From NCBI RefSeq assembly GCF_046224405.1, contig NZ_JBJXRK010000004.1:1-64000 (forward strand): a stretch of 64,000 nt of DNA, in the 5' to 3' direction. This DNA is from Gudongella sp046224405. Its GTDB lineage: Bacteria; Bacillota; Clostridia; Tissierellales; Tissierellaceae. This document shows, piece after piece, positions 34,352 to 43,128 of this stretch; the stretch's first letter is position 1, and each line of letters opens with the position of its first letter. A program made the position numbers and the translations under genes. The notes under the pieces are model-generated. The model was not told the DNA's origin and did no database searches. It saw only the letters and a program-made list of their open reading frames with translations.

Positions 34352-35323
34352 CTATTCCATTATTCCCATTTCCCTGTAGTACTTGGCGGAGCCTTCGTGT
34401 AGTGGTAGCCCTGCCAGATTCTGGACCGCCTGTTCAAGCTCAAGTCCCTTTATGGCGTTATGGGTACTCCCCAGGGATTCAACATTCTCCCAGAAAACCT
34501 TTGTCATCTGGTAGACAGTCTCCTCCGGAAGGCTTTCATCGACAAATATTGTTATTACAATGCTTGTTGTCACCACATCATAATCCTGATTCTCATAGGT
34601 TCCTGCTGGGATAATCGCCCTGTTGTACCATGGGTACTCCTCTGTCAGCTGAGCTATGACATCCTCATCGATTGAAACCAGTCTCCCACCTGCTGTTGAC
34701 AGGATCTCAGACACTGCTGAGGTTGGAATTCCAGCCTGGAGCCATGCTCCGTCCAGCTGCTTGTTTCTTATAAGGTCGATTGACTCAGTAAAGCCTACAA
34801 ACTGTGGGCTGAAATCATCTGGGTATTTAAGGCCTGCAGCTGTCAGGTGGATGTTTGTCTCAACCTCAGGGGTGCTCCCCGGTGCTCCAGGAGCAAACAC
34901 CTTGCCCTTTATGTCCCTTAGGGTCTCAATTCCAGAGTCCTTGCCTACGACCACCTGGTTGTAGTTTGAGTAAAGTGCTGTAAGAACCCTTATTCCATCA
35001 TATTGCTGACCCTCAAAAACTCCTGTACCATTCTTTTGCTCAGTCATGATGTTTGTTACTGCAACTCCTATCTGTGCCTCTCCCTGAGCCACCAGCCCCA
35101 GATTCTGGACTCCTCCGTTTGATGCCTCAACGGATACATTCAGTCCCTCTATGTTTTCATTCCACAGATTTGATATTGCCGCACCAATTGGATAGATGGC
35201 TCCTGTGGTGGATGCCGTTGGAAACTTAAGGTAGGTAACCTCTCCATCTCCTCCGTTCCCGCAGCCTGCCAGAACCCCTGCCACAAGTACAAGCACCAGT
35301 GCTATTGATATTATTCTTTTCAT
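34352..35323 (-). CDS. TAXI-family TRAP transporter substrate-binding lipoprotein
   Basis: A 323-residue periplasmic-type receptor of the TAXI family. A lipoprotein signal peptide ends VAGVLAGC at about 14-21. Family marks are TGAIYPIGAAISNLWNE, SNGGVQNLGLVAQGEAQIGV and PGSTPEVE. It delivers a small acid to the fused permease encoded just upstream (26 bases away). TAXI systems import glutamate or 2-oxoglutarate in some species, but the ligand cannot be read here. The order permease then receptor is usual for this family. Confidence 0.9.
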   Translation of the reverse strand: MKRIISIALVLVLVAGVLAGCGNGGDGEVTYLKFPTASTTGAIYPIGAAISNLWNENIEGLNVSVEASNGGVQNLGLVAQGEAQIGVAVTNIMTEQKNGTGVFEGQQYDGIRVLTALYSNYNQVVVGKDSGIETLRDIKGKVFAPGAPGSTPEVETNIHLTAAGLKYPDDFSPQFVGFTESIDLIRNKQLDGAWLQAGIPTSAVSEILSTAGGRLVSIDEDVIAQLTEEYPWYNRAIIPAGTYENQDYDVVTTSIVITIFVDESLPEETVYQMTKVFWENVESLGSTHNAIKGLELEQAVQNLAGLPLHEGSAKYYREMGIME

Positions 35324-35349
35324 CCTTATCTCCCCTCGTATAATATGTT

Positions 35350-37356
35350 TCAGGCATTGATTTCCTTTGCCTTGTCACCCTTGTTTTTGTGTAGTTGATA
35401 CACAGTAAGAAGTGCCGCAATCCCAACTCCCGCTGCATCCGTACCTCCAGCAGGATGAATAAGCAGAAGCCCGATCAGTATCGCCGCAGTCCTTTCCATG
35501 ATTCCACTCCTTCTAATATACCATCCTCCTGTTCCGGATGCCAGGAAGTATATTCCAAATGCAGCACCTAAAATTGCAATCGCCGTTGCCATAATACCCG
35601 TTCCCTCTGGAGCCGCTCCAAGTAGGAGTATTGGGTTCACCAGAAAGAAGAAGGGTAGGATAAATCCCGACAAACCCACCATCACTGCCTGTATTCCAGT
35701 TTTTCTGAAATCCGAATCCGCAATTCCCGAAGCTACATAAACTGACATTGCCACAGGAGGGGTTATATTTGAAAGTGATGCATATATCAGGCAGAACAGG
35801 TGGGCTGCTATTGGAAGTGCTCCAACCTGAACCATGACCGGCACTGCAACAGCAGTCACTATAACATAGGCAGCAATACCAGGAACGCCCATTCCAAGGA
35901 TTATGCTCATGATGGCAACCATGACTCCAGCCTTTATCAACTCACCAGGTCCGACCAACTTAAGCATCAGGTATCCGAATTTAAGTCCAAGTCCCGTAAG
36001 TGATACTGTCCCTACAATGATTCCAATTATAACACAGCTTACTCCTACGCTGATGACTCCCCTTACTCCGTCCTCACATGCCTGTATAATGGTCCTAAAG
36101 CCCATTCTTGTATGCTTTCTCATCCAGCTTGAAGCTATCACCACAAATATTGAAACCACACAGGCATAAAGGGGTGTATAGCCCAAAGCCATAAGTCCAA
36201 GTAGGGAAAGAAGTGGTGCAATAAGGTGCCCTTCCCTTTTCAGCACTTTCAGGGCATCGGGGATGTTTTCCCTGTCCAGTCCCTTGAGTCCCAGTCTTTT
36301 CGCTTCAAAATGCACTGACATTAGGAGCCCAAAATAGTATAGGACTGCAGGTACGGCTGCGGCAAGGGCAACCACTGCATAGGACTTTCCGATGTATTCC
36401 GCCATAAGGAAGGCCACCGCTCCCATTACCGGGGGCAGGAACTGTCCCCCTGTTGAGGCTGCCGCCTCAACTCCAGCTGCAAACTCCTTCTTATATCCTG
36501 TTTCCTTCATCATGGGTATGGTTATTATTCCCGTTGTGGCAACATTTGCAACAGCAGACCCATTTATCATACCAAGGAATCCCGAAACAACTACGGAAAC
36601 CTTGGCGGGTCCCCCTGCTGTCCTTCCCACAAGGGATAGGGACAGGTTATTGACCAGCTTGCTGAAGCCGCTCAGGTTAAGAAATGCTCCGAAAAGGATA
36701 AATACAAAGATATATGTTGCAGAAACCCCGATTCCACTTCCAAAAATACCCTGACTTCCCCAGAACATGTGACCGATTATCCTTGAGGCTGAAAATCCTC
36801 CATGTCCAAGGGTACCTGGGATCATTCTGCCAGCGAAATTATACAGAAGGAATATGGAAGATAGCCACACAAGCCCACCTGAAGCCCTTCTGGCAGCTAT
36901 GAAAACAAGTGCTATCGCAAGAAGCCCAACCAGATTCTCAAAATCCGTGACAAAGCCTCCCGTCATGGCAATCCTGTTATAGTTAAGGACAAAGTATGAA
37001 AACACAGCTATATTGATCACTATTAGGACATAATCTATCAAGGGAGGGCTCTTCCTGTCCCTGTTTTCGTTTTTCCAGGCGGGATAGAGCAGAAATGCAA
37101 ACAAGACCAATACAGATGCATGTATTGCCCTAAAGGTAATTGCTTCCATGGTTCCAATGGTTGTGAAATACAGCTGGAAAATAACCCATATGACAGAAAG
37201 TACAGTAATTATCCTGGACCATGGACCCTTGTAGGTTCTGATCCTGCTGCTTCTGTCCACTTTCTCCACAATGTGGTGGGCTTCCTCCTCCAGCTCCTCA
37301 AGCTGTTCACTGGTCAAGTATGAAATTAAGTCTATACCGCTAGTTTCCTTGTTCAT
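35350..37356 (-). CDS. TRAP transporter fused permease (4TM/12TM)
   Basis: A 668-residue membrane protein in which the small DctQ-like part (about four segments, residues 50-165) and the large DctM-like part are fused, the normal form for TAXI systems. DctM-type marks include GFLGMINGSAVANVATTGIITIP, AAASTGGQFLPPVMGAVAFLMAEY and GMGVPGIAAYVIVTAVAVPV. Two further apolar segments near the C-terminus precede a charged tail (HKNKGDKAKEINA). It is driven by an ion gradient. First gene of the two-gene operon. Confidence 0.9.
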   Translation of the reverse strand: MNKETSGIDLISYLTSEQLEELEEEAHHIVEKVDRSSRIRTYKGPWSRIITVLSVIWVIFQLYFTTIGTMEAITFRAIHASVLVLFAFLLYPAWKNENRDRKSPPLIDYVLIVINIAVFSYFVLNYNRIAMTGGFVTDFENLVGLLAIALVFIAARRASGGLVWLSSIFLLYNFAGRMIPGTLGHGGFSASRIIGHMFWGSQGIFGSGIGVSATYIFVFILFGAFLNLSGFSKLVNNLSLSLVGRTAGGPAKVSVVVSGFLGMINGSAVANVATTGIITIPMMKETGYKKEFAAGVEAAASTGGQFLPPVMGAVAFLMAEYIGKSYAVVALAAAVPAVLYYFGLLMSVHFEAKRLGLKGLDRENIPDALKVLKREGHLIAPLLSLLGLMALGYTPLYACVVSIFVVIASSWMRKHTRMGFRTIIQACEDGVRGVISVGVSCVIIGIIVGTVSLTGLGLKFGYLMLKLVGPGELIKAGVMVAIMSIILGMGVPGIAAYVIVTAVAVPVMVQVGALPIAAHLFCLIYASLSNITPPVAMSVYVASGIADSDFRKTGIQAVMVGLSGFILPFFFLVNPILLLGAAPEGTGIMATAIAILGAAFGIYFLASGTGGWYIRRSGIMERTAAILIGLLLIHPAGGTDAAGVGIAALLTVYQLHKNKGDKAKEINA

Positions 37357-37445
37357 CCCTCACACCTGCTCACCTGTTATTACAACCTTTATTCTATTTC
37401 ACCAAGGGTCATAAATCAATTGAAATTTAATTGCCTGTGGAAAAA

Positions 37446-37478
37446 GCAAGACTACTGTGCATATGCCACAGTAGCCTT
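37446..37478 (-). terminator. Terminator after the tautomerase gene
   Basis: GGCTACTGTG and CACAGTAGTC pair around a 7-nt loop and lead into TTGCTTTTTCC on the minus strand. Confidence 0.75.
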
Positions 37479-37483
37479 TTGCG

Positions 37484-37669
37484 TTACATGTCTGATTTTA
37501 GGACTCCGCCTATGGCGAAGTTTTCATCCTCCATCTCCCTGATGATGATTCTTACAGCATCCCTCTTGCAGTTTACAGTCTCCACAAGAGCATCTGTGAC
37601 CTTTTCAACCATCGCCCTCTTTTGCTCTTCTGTTCTTCCCTTAAGCATTTCAACCTGAAGTATTGGCAT
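37484..37669 (-). CDS. 4-oxalocrotonate tautomerase-family protein
   Basis: A 61-residue tautomerase-fold subunit. The amino-terminal Pro needed as the base is present after removal of Met (MPILQVEMLKGR), and the conserved Arg-rich part is RDAVRIIIREME. Proteins of this size act as hexamers on 2-hydroxydienoates or related enols. It stands alone between the TRAP operon and the radical SAM gene. The physiological substrate is not evident. Confidence 0.85.
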   Translation of the reverse strand: MPILQVEMLKGRTEEQKRAMVEKVTDALVETVNCKRDAVRIIIREMEDENFAIGGVLKSDM

Positions 37670-37701
37670 TAATAACCCTCCTTGATAAATTTAGTTTTAT
37701 T

Positions 37702-38976
37702 CTAAGGACACTGGATTACTCCCTGTGCCCAGAGACATCCTCCACAGGCCGGGAATGAGTTTGACAGACAATCCTTGTCATTACTGTCCACATCCTCACA
37801 TCCCCCGCACAGGACACACGGTGAAAAGTCAAAGTCGTAGACCTTTTGCCTGAAATCCCTGTAGTCCTCCTGGTCCCATATCTCCTTTAATGTTTTATCC
37901 TTGATGTTACCAAAGGTGTGCTCCTTCATGTGTCTTTCATTTCCGTTAAGGAAGGTGGTGTAGGAATGTATCAGTCCCATGCATGGGGCTACCTCACCAT
38001 CCCATCTCACAAATACATTACCCTCGTTTATGAATCGGCAGTAGTCGTTGTGCTCCTTGAACTCCTCGTGGAGGGTTTTTGTCTTCATCATGGATGCATG
38101 TATGTCATGGAGTCCTTCCTTTGTGTATTTGTTGTAATCAATTCTTGGCAGGCTGATTTCAGGTATCATAACCTCCTTGGTTCCCTTCCTGATGATATCC
38201 TGTTTCCTGTATGCAAGAGGCTTGAACAGGGTTTTCTTGCAAAGCATCTTGTCTTCCATCTCCTGATCGTATGGAATCACATTGCTAACGGAAATCTTTT
38301 CAGCCCACACCTTGGTGGCAAAGCTCCTTAGCTTTGACAGGTCCTCGGCATTGTCCTTTGTCACAACAAACGCTATTCCAAGGGTCAGCTTCTTGTTTTT
38401 GCCCTTGTTCATCCTTTTCAGGGTCATGAGATTTTCAAATACTTCTCCAAAGTCAGCACCCTCACGTATTTCATTGAACTTTCCCACATCCATACTGTCA
38501 ACTGAGACCCAAAGGTTCTTGAGGCCAGCATCCATAAGCTTCCTAATATTTTCCTCGGTTAGGTTGGTACCGTTTGTTGTGATTTCAGTCCTTATTCCAA
38601 GGTCGCTGATACTCTTGATCATATAATAGATATCAGGATGGTGTGTTGGCTCACCGAAGCCTCCAAACATCACAGAGTCGATGGTCTTGATTTCCTTTAT
38701 ACCCTTAAGGAGCCTGTCGAACTCCTCCCGCTCCATAAAGCCCATGGTCTCCTTCCAGGTCTTTCTTATGCAGGTAACGCAATTGAGATTGCAGGCTGCC
38801 GTTGGCTCAATATAGAGCCTCTGTACGGAATGGATTGAGGGAGCAAGTACGAGCTTACCGTTATCCTCATAGAATATGTACTCCTGGTGCCTTCCCTGAT
38901 GCTCCTTTTCCAGTGCCTCTTTGGGTATCTGGAGAGAACCGTTCTCATTCTTTTCAATAAATATATGCTTCTTCAT
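37702..38976 (-). CDS. Radical SAM/SPASM protein, possible AOR cofactor maturase
   Basis: A 424-residue radical SAM enzyme. The CX3CX2C cluster is ACNLNCVTC (Cys 62, 66, 69). An N-terminal extension of about 55 residues precedes it. The C-terminus is a Cys-rich SPASM-like region: CVLCGGCEDVDSNDKDC and ACGGCLWAQGVIQC, probably holding one or two extra clusters. This layout recalls the tungsten oxidoreductase radical SAM maturases linked to AOR enzymes (Cmo of Pyrococcus). An AOR gene is 8 kb away. Other SPASM roles, such as peptide modification, remain possible; no small precursor gene was seen next to it. Confidence 0.6.
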   Translation of the reverse strand: MKKHIFIEKNENGSLQIPKEALEKEHQGRHQEYIFYEDNGKLVLAPSIHSVQRLYIEPTAACNLNCVTCIRKTWKETMGFMEREEFDRLLKGIKEIKTIDSVMFGGFGEPTHHPDIYYMIKSISDLGIRTEITTNGTNLTEENIRKLMDAGLKNLWVSVDSMDVGKFNEIREGADFGEVFENLMTLKRMNKGKNKKLTLGIAFVVTKDNAEDLSKLRSFATKVWAEKISVSNVIPYDQEMEDKMLCKKTLFKPLAYRKQDIIRKGTKEVMIPEISLPRIDYNKYTKEGLHDIHASMMKTKTLHEEFKEHNDYCRFINEGNVFVRWDGEVAPCMGLIHSYTTFLNGNERHMKEHTFGNIKDKTLKEIWDQEDYRDFRQKVYDFDFSPCVLCGGCEDVDSNDKDCLSNSFPACGGCLWAQGVIQCP

Positions 38977-39004
38977 TTGATCACCTTTCTAAATTTACTT
39001 TTGC

Positions 39005-39931
39005 CTAGATGGGTACTGCCAGCTGGGCCAGCATTATCACCACTGTCAAGGTGACAGCACTGAGTACAGTGGATGTCAACACTGCCTGTGATGCAAATTC
39101 AGGATTGTTGTCAAATTCCATGGATGTAAGGGCAACATTGACTGCTGTTGGCGCTCCCATTGCAATTATCAGGACCTGGGCAGTTATCCCCTCAAGTCCC
39201 ATAAAGATCACAACGGCAAAGCCTATCAGCGGAGCAATCAATAGCCTTAGAATGTTTGAAAGATATATTCTAAGGTTCCCAAGCCTGAAGCTTGTCTCCC
39301 TAAGCTGTGCCCCCAGTGTAATAAGGGCAACCCCTGCATAGGTTGTGCTCATTAGGCTTAAGGATTGCCAAAGGGGATCCCAAATTGACATATTGATTCT
39401 TCTTAATATTATACCTGTAATCATTACATAAATAAAGGGCATCCTGAAAACATATCCCATGGCCTTTCTGGCATTTCCTCTGCTGCTGCCTATTGTGAAC
39501 ATACCCACTGTAAAGAAGAATACATTGTGAACCAGCATTATTATTGCCTGGATTGAAACCGCAATGGGGTTTGTGTAAAGAAGCTGCATAAGTGGAAGGC
39601 TCAAATTCCCGGCATTGTAGAAGGTTGTTGAATTAACAAATACGCTTGTATCCTCTGGAGAATAACCCCTAAGCCTTGCAATTACAAATGAAATCACATA
39701 CATGGCTGTCATTACAAATGCGGTTGCAAGGGATACGGATAATACGATCTCACCACTTAGCTCACTTTCATAGACCTTGACGAAAAGTACAACCGGCAGC
39801 AGAAGGTACAGCTGCAGCTTGACAAGACTCCTGACATCAATTGGCAAAATGGACCTGATTCCATAGCCTGCAAAAATTGTGATAAAGAGTGGAAATATTA
39901 TATTGAAAAATGTATAGATAAAATAGCTCAT
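39005..39931 (-). CDS. AEC-family transporter
   Basis: A 308-residue membrane protein of the auxin efflux carrier (PF03547) type with about ten segments. FINIIFPLFITIFAGYGIR-type N-terminus and NAGNLSLPLMQLLY are family marks; GAPTAVNVALTSMEFDNNPE is the second half signature. Bacterial members carry malate, malonate or amino acids. It lies between the radical SAM gene and the hydroxyacid oxidase on the same strand, 55 bases after the latter's stop, so co-transcription with the oxidase is plausible. Substrate could be a 2-hydroxy or 2-oxo acid. Confidence 0.8.
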   Translation of the reverse strand: MSYFIYTFFNIIFPLFITIFAGYGIRSILPIDVRSLVKLQLYLLLPVVLFVKVYESELSGEIVLSVSLATAFVMTAMYVISFVIARLRGYSPEDTSVFVNSTTFYNAGNLSLPLMQLLYTNPIAVSIQAIIMLVHNVFFFTVGMFTIGSSRGNARKAMGYVFRMPFIYVMITGIILRRINMSIWDPLWQSLSLMSTTYAGVALITLGAQLRETSFRLGNLRIYLSNILRLLIAPLIGFAVVIFMGLEGITAQVLIIAMGAPTAVNVALTSMEFDNNPEFASQAVLTSTVLSAVTLTVVIMLAQLAVPI

Positions 39932-39986
39932 AGGGTCTCTCCATTATGTATTTGGGGCACAGATGGACTGCGCCCCATTTTTATTT

Positions 39987-41009
39987 TCACTTGGGTAATA
40001 CTATCTTGTCCATTGTTATATCCTTGATGCTGCTACAGCCTGTCATAAGCATGGTGTCCTTCAATTCTGCAATAAGCTTCTCTGCATGAAGCTGGACCCC
40101 TTCCTCTCCTCCGCCGATAGCCATGATTGTAAAGGTTCTTCCTATAAGAACAGCATCTGCTCCCAGGGCAATTGCCTTAAACACATCTGCACCTGTTCGG
40201 ATTCCTCCGTCTACAAATATCTTCATCCTGTCACCAACAGCCGCCCTTATTTCAGGCAGAACCTCAGTTGTTGCAGGGGTGTTGTCAAGAACCCTTCCTC
40301 CGTGGTTTGAAACCACTATTCCATAGGCTCCTGAGTCAGCGGCCTTTCTGGCCCCTTCTGCAGACATCACACCCTTTATTATGAAAGGAAGCCTTGTCCC
40401 CTTCACAATTTCCCTTAGATCCTCAACGGTCTTTGTAAATACAGGCTTGCCTGATTTGGCCAGGTGTACAAGTCCGGCAGAATCTATGTCCATAGCCAGG
40501 GCTAGAACATCAATTTCTTCAACAATCTTTATTTTCTCCATTACCATCTCCTGTGACCAGGGCTTTAGGGTTGGTACCCCCCAGCCTTCCACAGCCTCAA
40601 GATGCTGGAGTGGCTCATCAAAATATGTAGGGTTTGCTCCGTCCCCTGTAAATGCCGCTATTCCAGCATTCTTTGCTCCAATAAGGGTTCTTCTGTGATA
40701 TTCTCCCTCGGCGATCCTTCCACCGTAATTTATGTCCATACCACCTATTGGCGCTACAAATATTGGTGCGGTAAATTCCTTGTCAAAAAGGTTGATGCTG
40801 GTATCCTGTCCCTTTCCTTCATAGATCATATCCATTACTACCTTTACCTGTTGGAGATAATTGTAATTCCTGATGAAGCTGTTGCCTGTGCCTTTGGCAC
40901 CAACTCCTGGAACCCAGCCTCTACAGGCGACCCCATTGCACTCCTTGCATACCAGACACAACGGTGCCAGAATTTCTTTTGCATTTTCCCTGATTTCATT
41001 ATAGTCCAT
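39987..41009 (-). CDS. FMN-dependent alpha-hydroxy-acid oxidising protein with N-terminal Cys cluster
   Basis: A 340-residue TIM-barrel flavoprotein related to lactate oxidase and glycolate oxidase. FMN-site marks are IVVSNHGGRVLDNTPA (catalytic His) and IFVDGGIRTGADVFKAIALGADAVLIGR. Close to the N-terminus there are four Cys residues in LCLVCKECNGVACRG, which could bind a cluster or zinc; classical oxidases lack them. In an anaerobe it is more likely a dehydrogenase passing electrons to another acceptor. ATG 41009 was chosen because AAGGAGG precedes it; the reading to 41099 has no site. Substrate unknown. Confidence 0.82.
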   Translation of the reverse strand: MDYNEIRENAKEILAPLCLVCKECNGVACRGWVPGVGAKGTGNSFIRNYNYLQQVKVVMDMIYEGKGQDTSINLFDKEFTAPIFVAPIGGMDINYGGRIAEGEYHRRTLIGAKNAGIAAFTGDGANPTYFDEPLQHLEAVEGWGVPTLKPWSQEMVMEKIKIVEEIDVLALAMDIDSAGLVHLAKSGKPVFTKTVEDLREIVKGTRLPFIIKGVMSAEGARKAADSGAYGIVVSNHGGRVLDNTPATTEVLPEIRAAVGDRMKIFVDGGIRTGADVFKAIALGADAVLIGRTFTIMAIGGGEEGVQLHAEKLIAELKDTMLMTGCSSIKDITMDKIVLPK

Positions 41010-41083
41010 GGTCATCCTCCTTAAGCATTTGATCAATAAAGAATCAAATATTTTTCTATATACCATTATAACACTAATGCAGT

Positions 41084-41132
41084 AAAAACTCACTGCCATC
41101 TATTCAATTTCGACAGATGACAGTGAGCTTTT
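41084..41132 (-). terminator. Terminator ending the panB operon
   Basis: AAAGCTCACTGTCATCT and AGATGGCAGTGAGTTTTT pair around a 13-nt loop with a T-run on the minus strand, 27 bases after the last panB stop. Confidence 0.9.
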
Positions 41133-41159
41133 ATCTATATATAGGGGATAAACAACAAG

Positions 41160-42011
41160 CTATTCTACTTCGAATCCTTCTACCTTTGCATTGAATGAAT
41201 ACTCAGCTGACGGGAATTCTCCCTCAACACTTTCCTTGTGGAATTGGTTTAACCCATCAACCATTGCCTTTCTGATGTCGGCAAATTGCTTTACAAATTT
41301 AGGCTTGAACTCACCATACATATTCAAAAGATCCTGTGTGACCAAAACCTGACAATCTACATATGGACCAGCTCCAATACCTAACACAGGAATGCTTACT
41401 GATGCCGTAAGAGCTTTTGCAACTCCTTTAGGCACACACTCCAGCACTATTGAAAATGCACCTGCTTCTTCAAGTTTCTTTGCATCTTCGATAAGCTGTT
41501 TCGCACTTTCCGGTGTTCCTCCCTGAACCTTGAATCCTCCCAGCATTCCAGCTGTCTGAGGTGTCAAACCTATGTGTCCCATAACAGGTATCCCAGCCTT
41601 AACTATGGCTCTTATTGTATCAGCCATCTCTGCGCCACCTTCAAGCTTGACGCAATCGCAGCCGGTTTCCTTATATATTCTGTTTGCAGTCTGAATCGCC
41701 TGCTCTATGCTCACATTGTAAGTTCCAAAAGGCATATCTCCAACGATAAATGTGTCTGGAGCCCCCTTGACCACTGGTTTGATGTGATGCAGCATATCTT
41801 CAAGTGTCACTGCAGTTGTTCCATCATATCCAAGCATAATCATTCCCAATGAATCTCCCACAAGGATTATGTCTACATCACTTTCGTTGACAATCGATGC
41901 AGTGGTAAAATCATATGCAGTTACATATGTAAACTTTCTGCCTTCCTCTTTATACTTCTTGAAATCTCCAATCGTCATCTTTTTCTTGTTTAATTCCTTA
42001 TGAACTGACAT
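41160..42011 (-). CDS. panB: PanB-family hydroxymethyltransferase, paralogue A
   Basis: A 283-residue PanB-like TIM barrel. PanB normally adds a one-carbon unit from methylene-THF to 2-oxoisovalerate to give ketopantoate, and the reaction is reversible. Conserved parts: YVTAYDFTTA, ILVGDSLGM, KLEGG, GHIGLTPQ and the catalytic Glu in LECVPKG. Where E. coli PanB has GIGAGN-TDGQ, this one has GIGAGP-VDCQ. The C-terminal SFN replaces SFH. Start at ATG 42011 behind AAAGGAG, since the upstream extension has no site. Last gene of the operon. Of the three copies this one is closest to true PanB. Confidence 0.88.
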   Translation of the reverse strand: MSVHKELNKKKMTIGDFKKYKEEGRKFTYVTAYDFTTASIVNESDVDIILVGDSLGMIMLGYDGTTAVTLEDMLHHIKPVVKGAPDTFIVGDMPFGTYNVSIEQAIQTANRIYKETGCDCVKLEGGAEMADTIRAIVKAGIPVMGHIGLTPQTAGMLGGFKVQGGTPESAKQLIEDAKKLEEAGAFSIVLECVPKGVAKALTASVSIPVLGIGAGPYVDCQVLVTQDLLNMYGEFKPKFVKQFADIRKAMVDGLNQFHKESVEGEFPSAEYSFNAKVEGFEVE

Positions 42012-42172
42012 TATATTCACTCCTTTTATATCTCCGTTTAACCTACTTGCAATGCTATTTGAAGAACTTTTTTCCATACAGGTGCTTGACTATGTAATGA
42101 TCAAGTAGTCTAACAGATTTACTTTAGTATGAGCTTTCCATCAGCTGTTACTTAATCATTTCTTGGTCTCTC

Positions 42173-43093
42173 CTAGTATTGCTCTTCCTTCAGCTTAACA
42201 AGCCTTGTCAAAAGGGCATTAACTGGCGTCTTGATATTGTGCTTTTCACCTTCTCTTACTATTGCTCCATTGATATTGTCAATCTCAGTCCTTCTCTTGT
42301 TAATTACATCCGATAGCATAGAGGAAACATTCTCTCCAGTTACCCTGCTGATCTCTTTGAAATGGGTTACCGCATCTGGTGTCTCCAATGTAATTCCGGA
42401 GGCATCGGCCACTAACATTGCTTCATTGACTGCTTCTTCAGCCAATGATTCAAGCTCAGGGTAATCCAGGATTTCTCCATTCTTTAATCCTGTTATCGCA
42501 GTCATTGGGTTGATTCCTACATTAACCAAAAGCTTATCCCAAATCAAGCCCATTACATTGTCTGATACTGAAACCGGTTCCAACTTAGCATCTCTGAATA
42601 CATCAGCTATTTTCTTGATTCTGTCGGTTGTCTCTCCGTTAAGTTCTCCTATTACTGTTGCACCATGGCCTGCATGCTTTACCCTACCTGGCCCTAAGAG
42701 GTTAGCTCCATGAGATGTGGTTCCTGAAATGATTTGTCCTTCCTTCACTACGGTTTTTATCTTCTCTATATTTCCAAGACCATTCTGCAATGTAAGAACA
42801 ACAGTATTTTCCCCTATTACAGCCTGGTTAGACTTTATTGCTAGGTCTGTTATGGTTGATTTTACAAACACTATCGCCAGGTCAACAACCCCAACTTCCG
42901 AAGGATCTGAGGTTGCCCTGATATTCTTTATGTATCTGTCACCACTTGTCCCTTCAATCCATAATCCGTCCTTGTTTATATTGTCGATATGCTCCTGGAA
43001 TACATCTAGAAAATATACCTCATTGCCAGCTTCTGCAAGAAAGCCACCATAAATGCTTCCCATGGCCCCGGCACCAATTATTACAACTTTCAT
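42173..43093 (-). CDS. panE: Ketopantoate reductase (PanE/ApbA), operon copy
   Basis: A 306-residue NADPH-dependent reductase with the Rossmann motif VVIIGAGAMGSIYGGFLAEAG. LAIVFVKSTITDLAI and VVLTLQNGLGNIEK are family marks, and WDKLLVNVGINPMTAITGL holds the catalytic Lys and substrate Asn/Ser region. It interconverts ketopantoate and pantoate, or similar 2-oxo/2-hydroxy acids. It lies between panB copies on the same strand with short gaps. It is a different gene from the stand-alone PanE at 19498-20418, with which it shares the family motifs only. Within an import operon the oxidative direction is possible. Confidence 0.9.
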   Translation of the reverse strand: MKVVIIGAGAMGSIYGGFLAEAGNEVYFLDVFQEHIDNINKDGLWIEGTSGDRYIKNIRATSDPSEVGVVDLAIVFVKSTITDLAIKSNQAVIGENTVVLTLQNGLGNIEKIKTVVKEGQIISGTTSHGANLLGPGRVKHAGHGATVIGELNGETTDRIKKIADVFRDAKLEPVSVSDNVMGLIWDKLLVNVGINPMTAITGLKNGEILDYPELESLAEEAVNEAMLVADASGITLETPDAVTHFKEISRVTGENVSSMLSDVINKRRTEIDNINGAIVREGEKHNIKTPVNALLTRLVKLKEEQY

Positions 43094-43128
43094 TGTCCCA
43101 GCCTCCTGATATCATTCATCTTATTGGA

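Noticed and set aside
39952..39975. GGGGC/GCCCC hairpin between the hydroxyacid oxidase and AEC genes as terminator
   Set aside because: The T-run follows on the plus strand only, while both genes are on the minus strand.
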